Part shown: one piece after another, positions 21,751-34,441 of the stretch
Position numbering within the stretch: position 1 is the first letter of the stretch
How the letters are laid out: the number at the start of each line of letters is the position of its first letter
NCBI GenBank assembly: GCA_001939145.1
Contig: LSRX01000696.1
Coordinates: 25,398-89,397, forward strand
Direction: 5' to 3'
Origin: Symbiodinium microadriaticum
Lineage: Eukaryota; Sar; Dinophyceae; Suessiales; Symbiodiniaceae
Length of the DNA: 64,000 bases
Translations under genes and position numbers: made by a program
The notes under the pieces: generated by a model
Database searches by the model: none
Told to the model about the DNA's origin: nothing
Seen by the model: only the letters and a program-made list of their open reading frames with translations

Positions 21751-24307
21751 ATATAAATGTGTATATCTGTTTTTACATGTTTAGAAGCAGAGCTATGTTG
21801 TGCCCGAGTATCAGACGGAAGAAACAGCAATGACAAACATAAGCGCAGTGATTCTGACTGGTACTTCGGCTGCATCCAGCAGTGTGCTCCCGTCTCCGGA
21901 GAGCTCGGTTCGCGGAGCAAAAACAAGAGACTTTGCTTTCAAACTCACAAGCATAAAGCATTTGTAGTAACAAGCTCACTAACATAAAACATTCCAAGCA
22001 GCAGGCTCACCAACACAAGACATTTGAAGCAGCAGGCAAAGCTGAGACAGCAGGCAGATTGAAGCAACATGCTTTGTGGAATCCTTGACTAATCGATCAC
22101 AATACATTGTCAACAACATAGTATAGATGTTCGTAATGTGTTGCGTAGTATCATCTGATTTTGTTGTCGTCTGATAACACGTCAGATCATGCGTGATTTC
22201 ATTTCATTTCATCTGAAGTTTCTCTGTAGTTGGCAGGTCAGAAGAGTCTGCATCTCCTCCTCCCCGGAGTCCTCGATGCCTCCTTACGAGGAGGACTGGG
22301 GTTGGCTTTAAGGTTTAGCGCTTCTGCCGGCTTAATCAGGCGTTCGGGATTATAGGGTTTCAGGATTGTGGATGTGATCTTGGAACCTCCTCATGAGGGA
22401 TCACCAGATGAAAAAATGTTTATCCAATCGGAAACCTCAAGGGAAGCCATTGTCTTGAAAGTAGGAATCCCGTGAAGAAATTCTTACGTTACATGATCCC
22501 CCAGGTTCTCCCAAGATGTCTGCTGCACAGATGCCGAGCTTATGATGCTAGCCCTCATGGGAGGTTGAGTGAGTGTTGAATTTAGGGTTTTAGAGTTTAG
22601 AGTGTAGGGTCGAGGGTTTAGGGTTTGGGGTCTATGTTAAGTTTAGGGAAGTACCTTGACATAGAGCCAGAAAATATTGGGATCCCCAGGATCCTTACGG
22701 GAAGGATCTGTATGCATGGCCCTAAACCCTGAACCCTACAACCCTAAACCCCTACAGCCCTTTCCCATCACACAGCCTCAACTCAGTCCCCACGAACTAA
22801 CACAGCAGGATGCCCAGAGTGGCTCCGAAGCACCTGTAGCAGATGAAGTTGGATCATCATCGGCTGAGGTGGGCGATTCGGGGTGAATGTTTAGGGGTTC
22901 GGGTGCAGGGTTTAAGATGGTTTTGAACTTAGGAGTATGATTGTGGCTTAGTGTTATACTTATATCCACGCCCCAACCAGTTGGCACGACCATGCGTATG
23001 CATTTGATTTGTTTCACTCTGGGAAGCATGTTTCAGGTGTTGTAGCCGCAATAGCTATACCGATACCATGAGCAGCGTTTGTCAAAGCATTATGAGTCAC
23101 AGAAGCGATGCAACAATGAGAAAGATGATTATAGACTTGGAAGAGCAATGTCAATCAGCCGAGTAACAAGCATTGAAAACATTAGCAGGCGAAGCGAAAA
23201 GACAACACACGTCCGAAAACTTATTGACCAGAAGTAACATAGACCAAGGCTTGCGATACCAGCAGCAACAAAGAGCCATGAAAAGGGTAATAAAACTATA
23301 GAAAGCCAGCACAAGAAGAGCAAAAGCAGCCATAGTGTATATAACTGAAATGTTTTGAGAGGGTAAGTAGCACTATCAGCACCGCAACCACACATCATAA
23401 ATGGAAAGTACTAGGTACAGCAGCAGCATGAAGATGAAGAAAAATGTTACTACGAAACACAGAATTAGCAAGACCAGCGCGCAGCAAGAAGACTGCAGAG
23501 CTAGCCCACCGAGAACCACAACAGGACCGCGATGGAACACTAACCAACCAACAACAAGAGCGGTGAGAGAAACGAACCGACAAACACGACATAAGAACAT
23601 AGAGAACATGCAGGACTGCTCGTAAGCCCTGAAACCCTCAACCCTGAAGCCCAAAGACCCTAAATCCTAAACCCTGAAAGCCCAAAAACCCCTAAACCCC
23701 AAGACCCCAAAGCCGACCCTGCGCAGCCCGTCCGCAACGACTCCGAGCTAAGCCCACAGCTGGCAGCCGAGGCATCTCTCAGATTCAGGCATTTAAGATT
23801 TCCGGGGTAGAGAGTCTAGATTAGGGTTTAGATTCGCAGATTAGAGGGCTTTGGGTTACGATTGGGGCGCGCGGGACAAGGAGCATTCGTGCACAAGCAC
23901 ATGAGGTGCCGGGGCCAGATATTGGCGGAGCAGATGCTGCTGAACCGTTGCTTGTGGAGGCCGAGAACATGTCGGGTTAGGGCTTCTGCAGTAGCTCGAT
24001 TCGACTCCAGGTCCGGTACACTGCAACTCAATTGCATGGCTTTGTCTGTCTGACTGTAGTGGTTTAATTACGGCCTTGCGCCTGCACGTTTGAGATTTGA
24101 TTATGGGCTCCCGGTGCAGAACAAGAAAGTAAGTAGATCCGATGTGGCAAGGTGCGAGCGTCATGACTTCCAAAGTCGCATCTACAATAGATCCCCAAGT
24201 TTCGATGCATAGGTCTTGTAATTTCTTGATCTGGGAGCCTAGCACCCTACTGTAAGGTAGTAGATTTATACGCATATCCATGTGCACGCATGTATATAAG
24301 CTGTTTA

Positions 24308-24520
24308 TCTCTCTCTCTCTCTCTCTCTCGCGGTCTGTGTCACTCTGCCTCTCTCAATCTATACATATATATATATATATATATGTATACGCAGATAGAT
24401 ATACGTACCCACATACATACGTGCATGCATGAATGCATGCATGCATGCGTACATATATATATATATATATGTATGTATGTATGTATATATCTCTATATAT
24501 GTATATGTATATGTCTATAG
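24308..24520. repeat. (CT)n, (AT)n and CATG-rich microsatellite cluster
   Basis: A perfect CT run (24308-24329), TA runs at about 24364-24383 and 24452-24469, and GCATGCAT/GTATGTAT repeats between and after them. Confidence 0.93.
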
Positions 24521-26137
24521 ACATATGCATAAGATTTGAGATGGTACTGTAATGACTACGATGGCGATGGTGATGTCGATGGCGATGGCAGCGATTGTGT
24601 TGGTGGTTGTCGTTTTCCCCTAGTAGCATATAGTGTTGCTGTGCCGGCCAGTAGCCGTCTTATCATCCCGCTGCAGTGTTCACGTTTAGGGGTGATTTCC
24701 TACTGTTTCACTGGTTATTTCAGACCGTGGTATCGTGCTCAGTTTTCTGATTAGTGGGGGCTATGTTTTAGATGATGATTGCAATATTCTACATGTCGCA
24801 GTTTCCATGTATTTAAAAGCAGAGCCGTTTAAACGTGCAAGTGCATCTGTCCACAGCACCGGCAGGACATCTCCACTGCGGATACGGTGCCGGACATCGA
24901 GGAACAGTTCCAGCTAGCAGGCAGCGGGGCAACTCAGCAGACATGTTCTTTTCATAGCGGAACTGCATGAGATTTCAGAGCAATTAGCGATAGTGCGTCT
25001 AGGATGAGCTAAACGGGAAGCAGTATCACCAGCGACAACAACAGCTTCGAGTATGCCATACTTGTGCATTTTCATAGTTAACTGAAGATTTGTCATGCCC
25101 ACGACAACAACTGAATGCAAGAGCCGGTGTATTCGCAGAGTCCGTGTGTTACCTTCAGTTGCAATGCCAGGGCGCGCTCTGCAGTGGCTGCTGTGTGCCA
25201 GCAAAAATCAGGCTCGAATGATGGACTTAACAGTGGGCGCTCTAAGTTCTTAGAACAGGATATTGCGGTTTATTGTCTACACGAAACTTGTAATAAGAAC
25301 CCGAAGGAATAGTATGGGGAAATTCTGCTGTGTTGACAGCACCAAGTTTTACAGTAGTTGCAGGCGCATTGATTCAAGGGTGCAGAGGTGCTTTAATTCG
25401 GTGTTCTTGTATGTAGATAGATATATCTATATATATTTGTTTTATTTATAGTTTATGTAAGGCCTATCTAGGCATTAACGGAAGCAGGTCATCTGAGGGT
25501 CCAGCGATCTGACCAGGGACTGCGTGGCAGGCACTGTTTGGCCCTGAACTCTCGAAGCTGCTCAGCAATGCTCGTTTTGGACCGCTCCGGAATAGAGGGA
25601 AATCAATGATAACCCTAATCCCTAAACCCTAAGCCCTAAGATGCATTGTGTTTTCTAGGACCTGGGAGCCTTCTTAGCAGGTGTCTTGGGGAACGCTCGG
25701 CTCAACTGAAAGTAGATGCATGGGACTGCAAGTGCATTGTTGTAAAAATATCGTGGGCGTCTCTGATATGCTTCTGATGGCACGATCATTTGCCATTGCT
25801 TGCAGTTCTGTAGCTTCGTGCACTTGTGGCAGAATGCGTTGTGCTGAGGCGATCTTTGCTTTCACCTTACTCGCCATGCCGTTGGGCTACCCCACAACCA
25901 CCCCAATGAAGCTCTAAACCCTGCTCAGGTTTCCTCAGTTGACGGAAAAGGTGCTCACACAAAACCGCTCCCAAACACCTAAGCCCTAACCCCCAAAGCC
26001 TAAAGTATCGTCCAAAGGGAGCCGAGGCCAACGCCCTTGACGCTCAGACGCGGATCCCTACAACCCAGCCCCTCCACCGCAAGTCCGAAGCCCCATGCAG
26101 AGACCCTAGATTCCCTAGACCCCCCGAAATATGGTAA

Positions 26138-26153
26138 AACACACACACACACA

Positions 26154-26199
<46 letters not shown>
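26138..26199. repeat. (AC)n(TC)n(TA)n microsatellite
   Basis: Three dinucleotide runs joined end to end, about 17, 13 and 32 bases long. Confidence 0.96.
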
Positions 26200-26201
<2 letters not shown>

Positions 26202-27092
26202 CACAATCTAGCCTAAATCTAAACCCTAATTCTAATCTAATCTAATCATCTAACATAATATATCACATTATACTTTAATTATGCAATATAGCATATTGTA
26301 GCAGAGTATGACATAATTTAAAACGGAAACCATGTGTGTAGTTAACTGCTCGAAGTTGAAGGCGAGTGTCGCAGCCTGCTGGAGCAGCGCTCAGAAGGCT
26401 GCCAGGTGTTCTCCAAGGCGGCTTGTGCTGGAGGCGGGCAGTCTGCTTTGAGGGTGTCATGGACTGGCCCAAGCTTACCCTAACCCTCAAACCCTCAACC
26501 CAAAAATTCAAGGGCTGCTGGATCGCTGTTGAAATTGTCGGAGGTGTCAGTCGGTTTCCACAGAAAGCATATTTCGGCTTGGCGCCTGGCGCTCGACAGT
26601 GCTAGTCGCTAGCTGTTGACAACAGCTAGCTGGGACGGGTCATAACATACGGACAAGGCGGTTAAATTTCTCTGTCTACAATCTCAACGCTCTGACTCAG
26701 GTAACCTATCAGACACCTCGAAAGAGTAATATGCAGGCTCAGAGACACAGGAGCAGAGTCTAATGAAGCTGCATTCCATGGTTGCCTATTGTGTGGGCCG
26801 GCATGTCATTTCCCACTTCAGCCTCCCTCTTGGGGACTTTACGAGTGAACCATGGACATGGGTCTCTGATATGCCACTAGACGACCAAGTTAAGGTGGAG
26901 GCATGGCTAGGAAAAAGCATGCTGCAGAAGTCTGAAGAATGTGTTCTCCTGCAGGTGGGGGTTCATCAAATAGACAGCTGATCCCTGTACCTTGGACTTG
27001 CAGTATCGTCAGGAGCTCCTCGCCGAAAGCGCGGACAATGCCCGATGCCACATGCAAGTCCATGGGGCTACTTGGCCGCAAGCGTGAATGCT

Positions 27093-27202
27093 GCATAGTC
27101 TTCCCTAGGGCGCCAGTTAGCCAAATAGTAGGTTACTGGGCGTACTAACTACATAGTGGCTAGTAACCTACTATTTAGGTAACTGGAGCCCGAGGGCTAT
27201 GC
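27093..27202. mobile_element. Foldback (MITE-like) element, family C
   Basis: Arms at 27093-27137 and 27162-27202 are reverse complements with about four substitutions and one 4-base indel. They share GCATAG, then CCCT, GGGC, CCAGTTA and AAATAGTAGGTTACT, around a 24-base spacer. No coding capacity; a single copy in this window. Confidence 0.75.
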
Positions 27203-27953
27203 ACAGTCAAGATCTTCATGCTCATGAGGCGTAGCGGGACCGGCCCAAGGCAAATTGGCAAGTTTGAGTCTTCTTAAAAGCCTAAGCTTTTCCTTGACTC
27301 AAATCATGGTAAAGGGCGGTTGTGTTGAGAGTACGGGATGTGAACTGCATTTGCGGTGACGATGTTAGGATGATCGCGGGCATGGCAATCATGACCGCGG
27401 AGGCTTTCGTGACCATTGCCAGCGATCATGACGAGCCGGTCATGATGCTGATGTTGGTGATGGCGAGGATAAGGCATCACAGAAACATGAACAAGAAGAT
27501 TATCTTGATGACCACGACGATGGTCATGATGATGATGGTGATAATGATGATGGTGGTGCTGGTCGTGTTGGTGGAGGTGATGATGACAATCATAAAGCCC
27601 GTGAAAGTTGCAGGGGAAGTATTGGGGGGGGGGGGGGGTGGTCGATTGAACTGTCTTGTTGGTGTTTAAAGCCCGTGATTGTTCGAATACCTACATTATT
27701 CGGACTGTGGTCTTGTCATGGCTGCAGTTATGTTTTCAACTGTCACCAATACCAATGGTCAATGGCTTACTTTGGCTGGAACCGTCGGACTCATTCTTTC
27801 TAACTTGTCCCATGACTCTGCTTTCGTTCTTGTGACAGATGCTCATCCTAGCAGTCGTACGATCACGAGTTGTACTGCAAGAACAAGCCTTAGATTCCTT
27901 ACTTGTAGCTTTCATATAAACGAAGGAAGCCTTAGAGCCTTAGAGCGCTACGG

Positions 27954-27988
27954 CTTAGGCTCTAAGACTCTTCGACTTAGAGCCTAAG
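27954..27988. repeat. Perfect 13-bp inverted repeat
   Basis: CTTAGGCTCTAAG is followed after a 9-base loop by its exact reverse complement. The surrounding 80 bases contain more CTTAGAGCC words, so this is a locally repetitive hairpin. It is not near a recognised gene. Confidence 0.8.
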
Positions 27989-28177
27989 ACTACTATAAGC
28001 CTGACCAAGCCCTCCTGCAAGATTTTAGGCAAAGGAGCTTTAGAACAGGAAGGAAGAAACTAAGCCCAAGGGTGTCCTCGGCCCCTGTGTCTAAAGAACT
28101 CTCCTCTCGGAACCCCTATTCAAACTAGAAAGGCCCTCCCTGTCCTTGAATTACGCTTGAGTTCGTCGCAGGGTCAT

Positions 28178-28275
28178 CCTAAACCCTAAACCCCCAAAGC
28201 CCTAAACCCTAAACCCCCAAAGCCCTAAACCCTAAACCTCCAAAGCCCTAAACCCTAAACCCCCAAAGCCTTAAA
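28178..28275 (-). repeat. CCCTAAA telomere-like array with a 23-bp unit
   Basis: A 23-base composite (CTAAACCCTAAACCCCCAAAG plus CC) is repeated four times nearly perfectly, showing secondary tandem amplification of a telomere-like seed. Confidence 0.85.
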
Positions 28276-30119
28276 CCCCCCAAAAAATAATGAGTTGCTC
28301 TTGAGTTCGTTGCAGTCTCAGAGGTCGGAGGCCTTGTCCCCTGCGAGATTTTGGCTGCCAAGGTCGGAAAGGGGCCGAGGGTCTTTCAGTTCATTGGGTG
28401 CCGCAACTTGAGGGTTTTTTGGGGGCGGTTCAGGATGGTTTGTTTAAAGGGCTGGACTTTAGGGTTTAGAGGGTTTAGGGTGTATAGGGTTACAGGGTCT
28501 AATTAGGGCTTAGGGCTTAGGGCTCATGGGGTTAAGGGTTTAGGGTGGACTATTGATACTTGGGACGTTCGCATAGGGTTCGGCATGTCATTCACTTGGC
28601 AGACTAGTGCGGCTGGTGGTTTGAACGTGCCGCTCCATTCAGACTTTCACAACTGTACCCCTTCGGCGGCAAGCCACGAGGTTCCGAAGCTGTAACCTGC
28701 AAGCGACTACATATGAAAATTTTGAAGCTCGGCCCTGCCGGAATCAGAAGTGCTTAGGGGAGGCCTTGGGACATCCTTATAGTCCGAAGCGTGACACCGC
28801 AGGTCAGACCTGAGTCTTACTTAATGACCCTATAAGCCCTACAAATCCTAAACCCCCAAGAAAGAAAGACATAGAAATTGCTAGTGCTAGTGGCTGTTGG
28901 CCGTCCGGAAACCTATTTTTTGTCGGTCAGGACGAAGCCTTTCCATGTTCTAGTATCTCTACTGCAAGAAAACCCCGCAGCCCTGCCCACTCCAGCCCCC
29001 AGCCCCAAGCAGCCCCCGACCCACCATTCCAAAAAACAGTTTTCAATCAGAAAAGCCGAGTCCGCACGGCCCAACGCAGCCCTCCAGCCACCGTTTCCAG
29101 CCCACCCCTGCTATCCTGCTCACACGCACAGCTCCGGATCCAACAGATCCCAAATCAGGCTTCAAAAGAAGAACCTGCTCAAAACGGTTTGCTCATAACG
29201 TACGGTCAAATCTTATTGGCACCCAAACCCGTCACAATGTCTATTAAACCCCTAAACCCCAAACCCCTGAACCCCTAAACCAAAAAAAATCATAATGAGG
29301 AACCCCCCAAAAGGGAGGCTCTTTGGTCGAAAAAGGGAGGCTCTTTGGTCGAGATAAACTCTAAATAGTTGTCGACAGTAGTAGACAGGGCTCAGACGGC
29401 CAGCTAAAGCACCGGCGTGGTGCTTACGACGCTTGTCTTGCAAGTGTTTAGGGTTTAGGGTGTAGGGTCATGATTTCAGGGGTTTTCTTGGCGAAGGAGC
29501 TTAGGATTTGCGGGGATTTGGGGTTGAGGCTTCAGGGTTTCAGGATTTGGGTATCTAAAGTTTAGGGTTTATGGATTCGCTAGCGCCCTCGCTTTAGGAG
29601 CTGATTCTTACGCACTAAACCGCAAAACTTGTTCAAACTCGTGTAGTTTTGTTCGCTCTTCGGGCGCCACTCGCCGTTTGCCTTTTGCATCGTTTCTCAA
29701 GTAGCAGCATATTGGCTCATGTTGGCCTATGTGACTATATGGGAGGCTGGTTGGAACTTCCTCCAACCACTCCAGATACAAAGCAATAGATCATATGTGT
29801 TGGCTACTGTTGGCTAAATTTTCCGACGTGGCCTGTTTGGAAGAAGTAACTGTCGGTACTTTTGAAATTGCTGCCCTCATGAACCGTTCCTATGTGAGGG
29901 ATTTCCTGCGATCTTAGGGGTCCTACCGCCCGAAAAACCAAGTGCCCAGAAGCTGTTGTCCCCCCCAAATAGCGCCCAAGCTGCTTAAAGCAGCTTGGCC
30001 AGTTGAACAGCTTTTGCAAAGCTATTTATGCTTGAGACGTCTCTAGTGTCCCCTGCTTTTTGAGGGCTCAGTATTGCCAGTATTGCCTTACTCGCAGCAC
30101 CTCATTGTGAATCCTCTGT

Positions 30120-30640
30120 TGTGAGTCCTTTCTTGTGAGCCCCTCTACCTATTTGGAAGGTTGATGTTTAGGCGCCATCTTATTTGGAGCCCCTCACCAT
30201 GCCGAAGAAATCCATGCTGCTCAAGCCATCACTGCGATGAAACACGTTCAGTACATTGTCTCGGGGAACAGCTTGCTTACACCATCACTTGTATCAAACA
30301 TTCTAATTGAAGCAGAAGGCAAGGTCCTTATTGCGAGGCGCTTATTGGGAGCCACTTGTTCAAAGCCACATATTGTGCGACCGAAAGAAGGAAAAGTAGT
30401 CGACTGTGAGCATCGGGAGCCTTAGCAGGGAGCCCCCTTATTTGGATCACCTCTATTGGAAATCCCTTGTTGGGAGACACATGTTGGTAACCCCTTGTTG
30501 CAGCCATGTATTGTGAGCCCCTTCATTGCGAGCCTTTATTGGCTCGGAACCCTTTATTTGGAGCTCTTTAGTGCGAGCCTCGCATTGCCATTCCCGTAAA
30601 GATCCCCAGTGTGAACCAACCCCTTGTTGGGAGCTTTGCC
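30120..30640. repeat. Degenerate minisatellite of about 16-17 bp
   Basis: Variants of TTGTGAGCCCCTT, TATTTGGAGCCCCT and TTGTTGGGAGCC recur at roughly 14-18 base spacing in three clusters (30110-30200, 30335-30370, 30425-30600). Less repetitive sequence lies between, including a 62-codon plus frame at 30237-30425. No family is recognised. Confidence 0.6.
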
Positions 30641-33600
30641 CTGTCCAGATGAAGCCAGTTAGGGTTTAGGGTTTAGGGGTGTAGGGCTTTAGGGTTTAGG
30701 GTTTAGGGTTTAGGGTCCAATTTAGTCAGCATGAGTTTTTGTTGTCGTCGATGTTCAGCAAACTCTGCCTGCATGCCGCTGTTGCCTCAGAAGCCTTCGC
30801 TGGCGCATCCATGTGTAAGCCTGCTAAGATGTCGGGCTCAGGGTTTAGAGCCGGGTCCAAGGTTTCGGGTCTAAGGTTTCGGGGTGGGGATCGGGGTTGG
30901 GATTCAGGGTCAATGTACGTGTATAGCTTTGGGCTGTATGGAGACAACATTCTGCTCGGCTTCGCCTAAGACTTCAGTTTCCAATAGTTTGCGGCACTAG
31001 TAACAATGTATAGTCTGTAGCATGTCGCATGTGGGTTTGCGCTCTGAGACCAAGGAACTGTGGCGCGAGCTTGTGAGATCTTGCGACACTGACAGCACCC
31101 CGTGGCCCCTCGCCTCACCGATATGAGTTATGGGAATGATCATCGCTGGGCTATTTTATAGATTGTAATTTATTAGTTGTCTTATGAATTCTGTTTCTTT
31201 GTAGAGTATAGAGGTAGTATACATTGAATATTCTACTCGTTCGTATTCTTGATTCAAGAGAAAACACTAATGGTTATTAGAATATACGAGCACTTGAATT
31301 GCTTATCGATCAAAAAAGTGGGAGTTATTCTTCTACGTAAATTTCTGATGGTGGGTATATAGAGAAAAAGAAATATTTGCTTTACGCTCATAAGGGCAGA
31401 ATGGTTATCTAAGTTATCTATGAAGCTTTCATCGATTATATCTACTAGAGGCAATCTCACCCAATATGAAAGATCTCATCTAATATGACAGAGTTCGATG
31501 AGGGCAGCGATAGGGAGGTATATTACGGTCTTATCTTTCATAGGTTATACGAAGGTGATTGCTGCCAAGATTACCTGAGGTTCAACATCCAGTTTGCGCG
31601 ATGGGGCGCCTTCTTGGAAGAGCTCGTGAAGCGCGCCGAGGCGATGGCAGCTGTTGCAAGGCTTTCGAAGGCACGGGTTTAGGGTTTAGGGTTTAGGGAC
31701 ACCCCCGACAACTCCACTCTAACCTACCTGGGCCTACCCCATGCAGGCCGCTTACATCTCCTCGGACATTGCCAAGCGCCGGGCCTGAGTTGGTCGAGAC
31801 TCGAGACAAAAGCAGGCAGGGAACTCGGAGGCTGTCGATGTGAGTAAAGTGACTTCAGATGCAGGCTGTAGTGAGTTGAGTTGCGCTGGGGCACAATCTG
31901 ATGGATGCAGTCGAACCTGGATAATCAAATTTCATCCTATCCATTGCTGGCCTTTGTGTCATGCAGGATCTTGAGCCCTCAGTTTGCTTTGACTGCACTA
32001 TCCAAGGGGGGAGGTCGATTCCTGATACCACGCGCTTAAGCCCTAAACCCCAAACCCTAAAACCGTTCGAGGATCGTCCTCCGCGGTCAAGGACCCATGA
32101 GGCTTCAGGGTAGTAATATACGAGGATGAGCATGACAACTGCAAGAAACGGCCAACGCATACAGGGTTTAGGGTTCAGGGTTTATGGGGTTCGGGGCTTA
32201 GGGTGGCAAAGATTATGTGCTGTGCAGTAGGGTGATCATCATGCAGAGTTTGCAAGGTCAGATAAACAGTACCATATGACAGGAAATGGTACCAATCATT
32301 TATTATAGCTATATGCATCCACAGCTGAAGACGATCAAGTATGGGATCCTACAGCCTTCAGAACTTTCTTTTCTAAATTCAGTTTGGGCTGAGGGCTCCG
32401 GGGCTTAAGGTTTTGCGAATGCGTGCATGTTCAGGGGGTTAGGGGTTTTCGGGTTGGGGGGTCTTTCGATGATTAGCACAGCGACCCTGAGCAACGCAGC
32501 TCGCAGGTCAGGAGTTTGACTATTGTTATTTACTATGTGTAGTTCCATGAGTATGCAAACTAAGGCATAAACCTAGCCGCGGAAGAAACACTGAGCTGGC
32601 CAACCCCCTTTCTGAAAGCGCGACCTCAGTCCCAAAAATCGGTGAAAGGCTTCAGGTCCACAAGTGTGTAGCTAGCGATGTCACAGACCCAACACTGATG
32701 ACCGTCCGCGGGCTCGACGCAACAATTCATAGCCCGCGTAAAGTCTTTAGACCTATGGGCCCTTGAACCCCAGTGCATTAAAGACCAAAACCATGATACG
32801 AAAATAAAAACGTTAAACTCACACACCCCGACCAAATCCTTAAAGCCCTTAAACCCGGAAGCCCTTGAACCCAAGAAGCCTACAGCCCCAAACCCGATAC
32901 CACTCTTAGCTCCTTCAAGGCCTCGCTTCTTCTAGATCCAGAGCTCCCGGATCCTCGACTCCACCCCGCCGAAAGAGGCTTGTGGGTTTTAGGGTTTGGG
33001 GGTTTAAGGTTTAGGGGTTTAGGGTTTAGGGGTTTAGGGTTTAGGGTTTTTGGCCGAAGGCGTGATGCTTTGAAACCAAGATGCTTGAAAGGTTTGTGTG
33101 GCTTTTTTGGGCTTTGCAGCTGGTTCAGACTATCAGCCGTACCGTTGAAGGGGTCCCTATGGTAACTATGCATCCTGTTGTCTAGGGTTTCTGGTTCAGG
33201 GTCCACCATTTTTGGAAACTCTCATATGGGGGATCGAGAATACCTAGGGGGGGGGGGGGGAGTCTAGCCGAATTGAAAGAGGGCCCTAGCACTCAGCTCA
33301 ACGGACAAATGTACAGAACAAGGGCGATCCGCGCAAAAAGACTCAAGGTGTAAGCGCTTCAGGGGGTTTAAGGTTTTTTTGGTTTAGGGTTTAGGGTTCA
33401 GGGCCGCCTCGTCTTCCCCCGTACATCTCATGAGCCCTAAACCCAACTTTTCCTTTCAGGGTGAGTGGATGTAGTGCCTACCGCGCTCCGTCTATTTTTC
33501 TGGAAGCCCAGTGAAAAGGGCACCCCTGTTTGGATTTCTCCACAACACCGTCACTGGTGGCTCCATGCGGGCAAGCGCCTGCACCGGTCAGGAAACCATC

Positions 33601-34390
33601 AAGCGAGCCAACGACCCGCACTTTATCAATGTGGCAGGGTTTAGGGTTTAGGGTTTAGGCCATGAGCCAATGCAAGGGCATGCTGGTGTTGATTGGAAAG
33701 CTCACGAAACTTGGAATCTTGACTGTTCGATGGCAGTTTGTGCCTATCGTAGGCTCATGCTCATTTGGCGAGGATCATGGTTAGCGGTTAGCTCGAATCT
33801 GGACAGTGTTTGTGGCACAGGCCTCCGCGTGAAACCCAATTATTGCGGGTTAGTTGCCAGCCATGATGACTTAGCTGGTTGAGCTTCAGAGACAGAGTGG
33901 AGTGAAATTCCTTTTTCGGCTGGTGATAATGCATAATAAATTATGTCCTTGTACTATGTTTCATCTGATAGCAAATGTGAATAACGCACGTACTCAGACC
34001 CCGAAGCCAAGACTCAAAACGAACACAACCGGACAACCCACAGACCCCTTGTGTGCAAGCTCAACGATAAAGGGACTGCGGTAGTTGCTGATTAGATTTG
34101 GAGATGAGTCAGTGTTCATTGTCTCATTTTTTGCGGGCTTTGTTTGAGACAACTTGCTGCGATTGTTAGTGAAACTTGCTAAACAGTTCGTGCATCAAAA
34201 GTAAGCGCAGAGGTCGTCCAATTCCACTTCATGAACGGCAACGGCAGCTTGTTGGACCGCAAGGTCGACATTTAACACAGAGGACGAGATGCTACGGCTT
34301 ACATAATTTAGATAGTTATGCCATCTGATGCCTGGACATCATCGTGTGCGCCCAATATAACAAATGAGAAAAAGAGAGAGAGAGGGAGGG
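30641..34390. other. Gene-poor stretch with telomere-like tracts
   Basis: No gene is recognised. Telomere-like tracts lie at 30658-30720, 31677-31700, 32036-32062, 32978-33050, 33365-33400 and 33635-33660, with a run of 14 G at 33247-33260. An AT-richer patch at about 31130-31500 resembles part of the AT-rich block 3 kb downstream. Confidence 0.5.
31130..31500. other. AT-rich fragment related to the block at 34.4-37 kb
   Basis: The 16-mer AGAAAAAGAAATATTT at 31363-31378 and the 13-mer TCGATTATATCTA at 31432-31444 recur in the same order and nearly the same spacing at 35463-35478 and 35528-35540. Intervening and upstream bases show partial similarity. No frame is open across it. Confidence 0.55.
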
Positions 34391-34441
34391 AGGGAGATAT
34401 ATATATATATGTAGTAATCATCATATATATATATATATATA
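34370..34441. repeat. (GA)n/(GGGA)n/(AT)n microsatellite at the block edge
   Basis: AG and GGGA repeats pass into two TA runs separated by a short GTAGTAATCATC spacer. The microsatellite marks the left boundary of the AT-rich block. Confidence 0.9.

Larger units (their letters stand above)
21751..27092. other. Gene-poor stretch
   Basis: No gene is recognised. Contents include telomere-like words (22580-22645, 22718-22765, 23630-23710), purine-rich plus-strand DNA at 21980-23620 whose complement gives two hydrophobic frames (minus 23129-23398 and 23376-23654), and microsatellites at 24308-24520 and 26138-26199. A helical-looking minus frame at 25674-25877 and plus frame at 26763-26981 could be exons but match nothing I know. 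Confidence 0.5.
27203..30119. other. Gene-poor stretch
   Basis: No gene is recognised. It holds a GAT/GTG trinucleotide-rich zone at 27350-27600, a run of 15 G at 27624-27638, a perfect 13-bp hairpin at 27954-27988, telomere-like tracts (28178-28275, 28455-28545, 29232-29280, 29438-29470), and a 20-base direct repeat (unit AAAGGGAGGCTCTTTGGTCG) at about 29310-29350. A plus frame at 28878-29198 (106 codons, proline-rich) has no domain I recognise. Confidence 0.5.

Noticed and set aside
23129..23654. Two adjoining hydrophobic minus-strand frames resembling a split membrane protein
   Set aside because: The plus strand here is purine-rich with CAA/GCA/GAA words, so the complement automatically encodes L, V, F and C. 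There are no conserved motifs.
31200..31580. Protein-like frame in the AT-rich fragment with TGA and TAG read through
   Set aside because: Stop density is as expected by chance, and no protein family is recognised.
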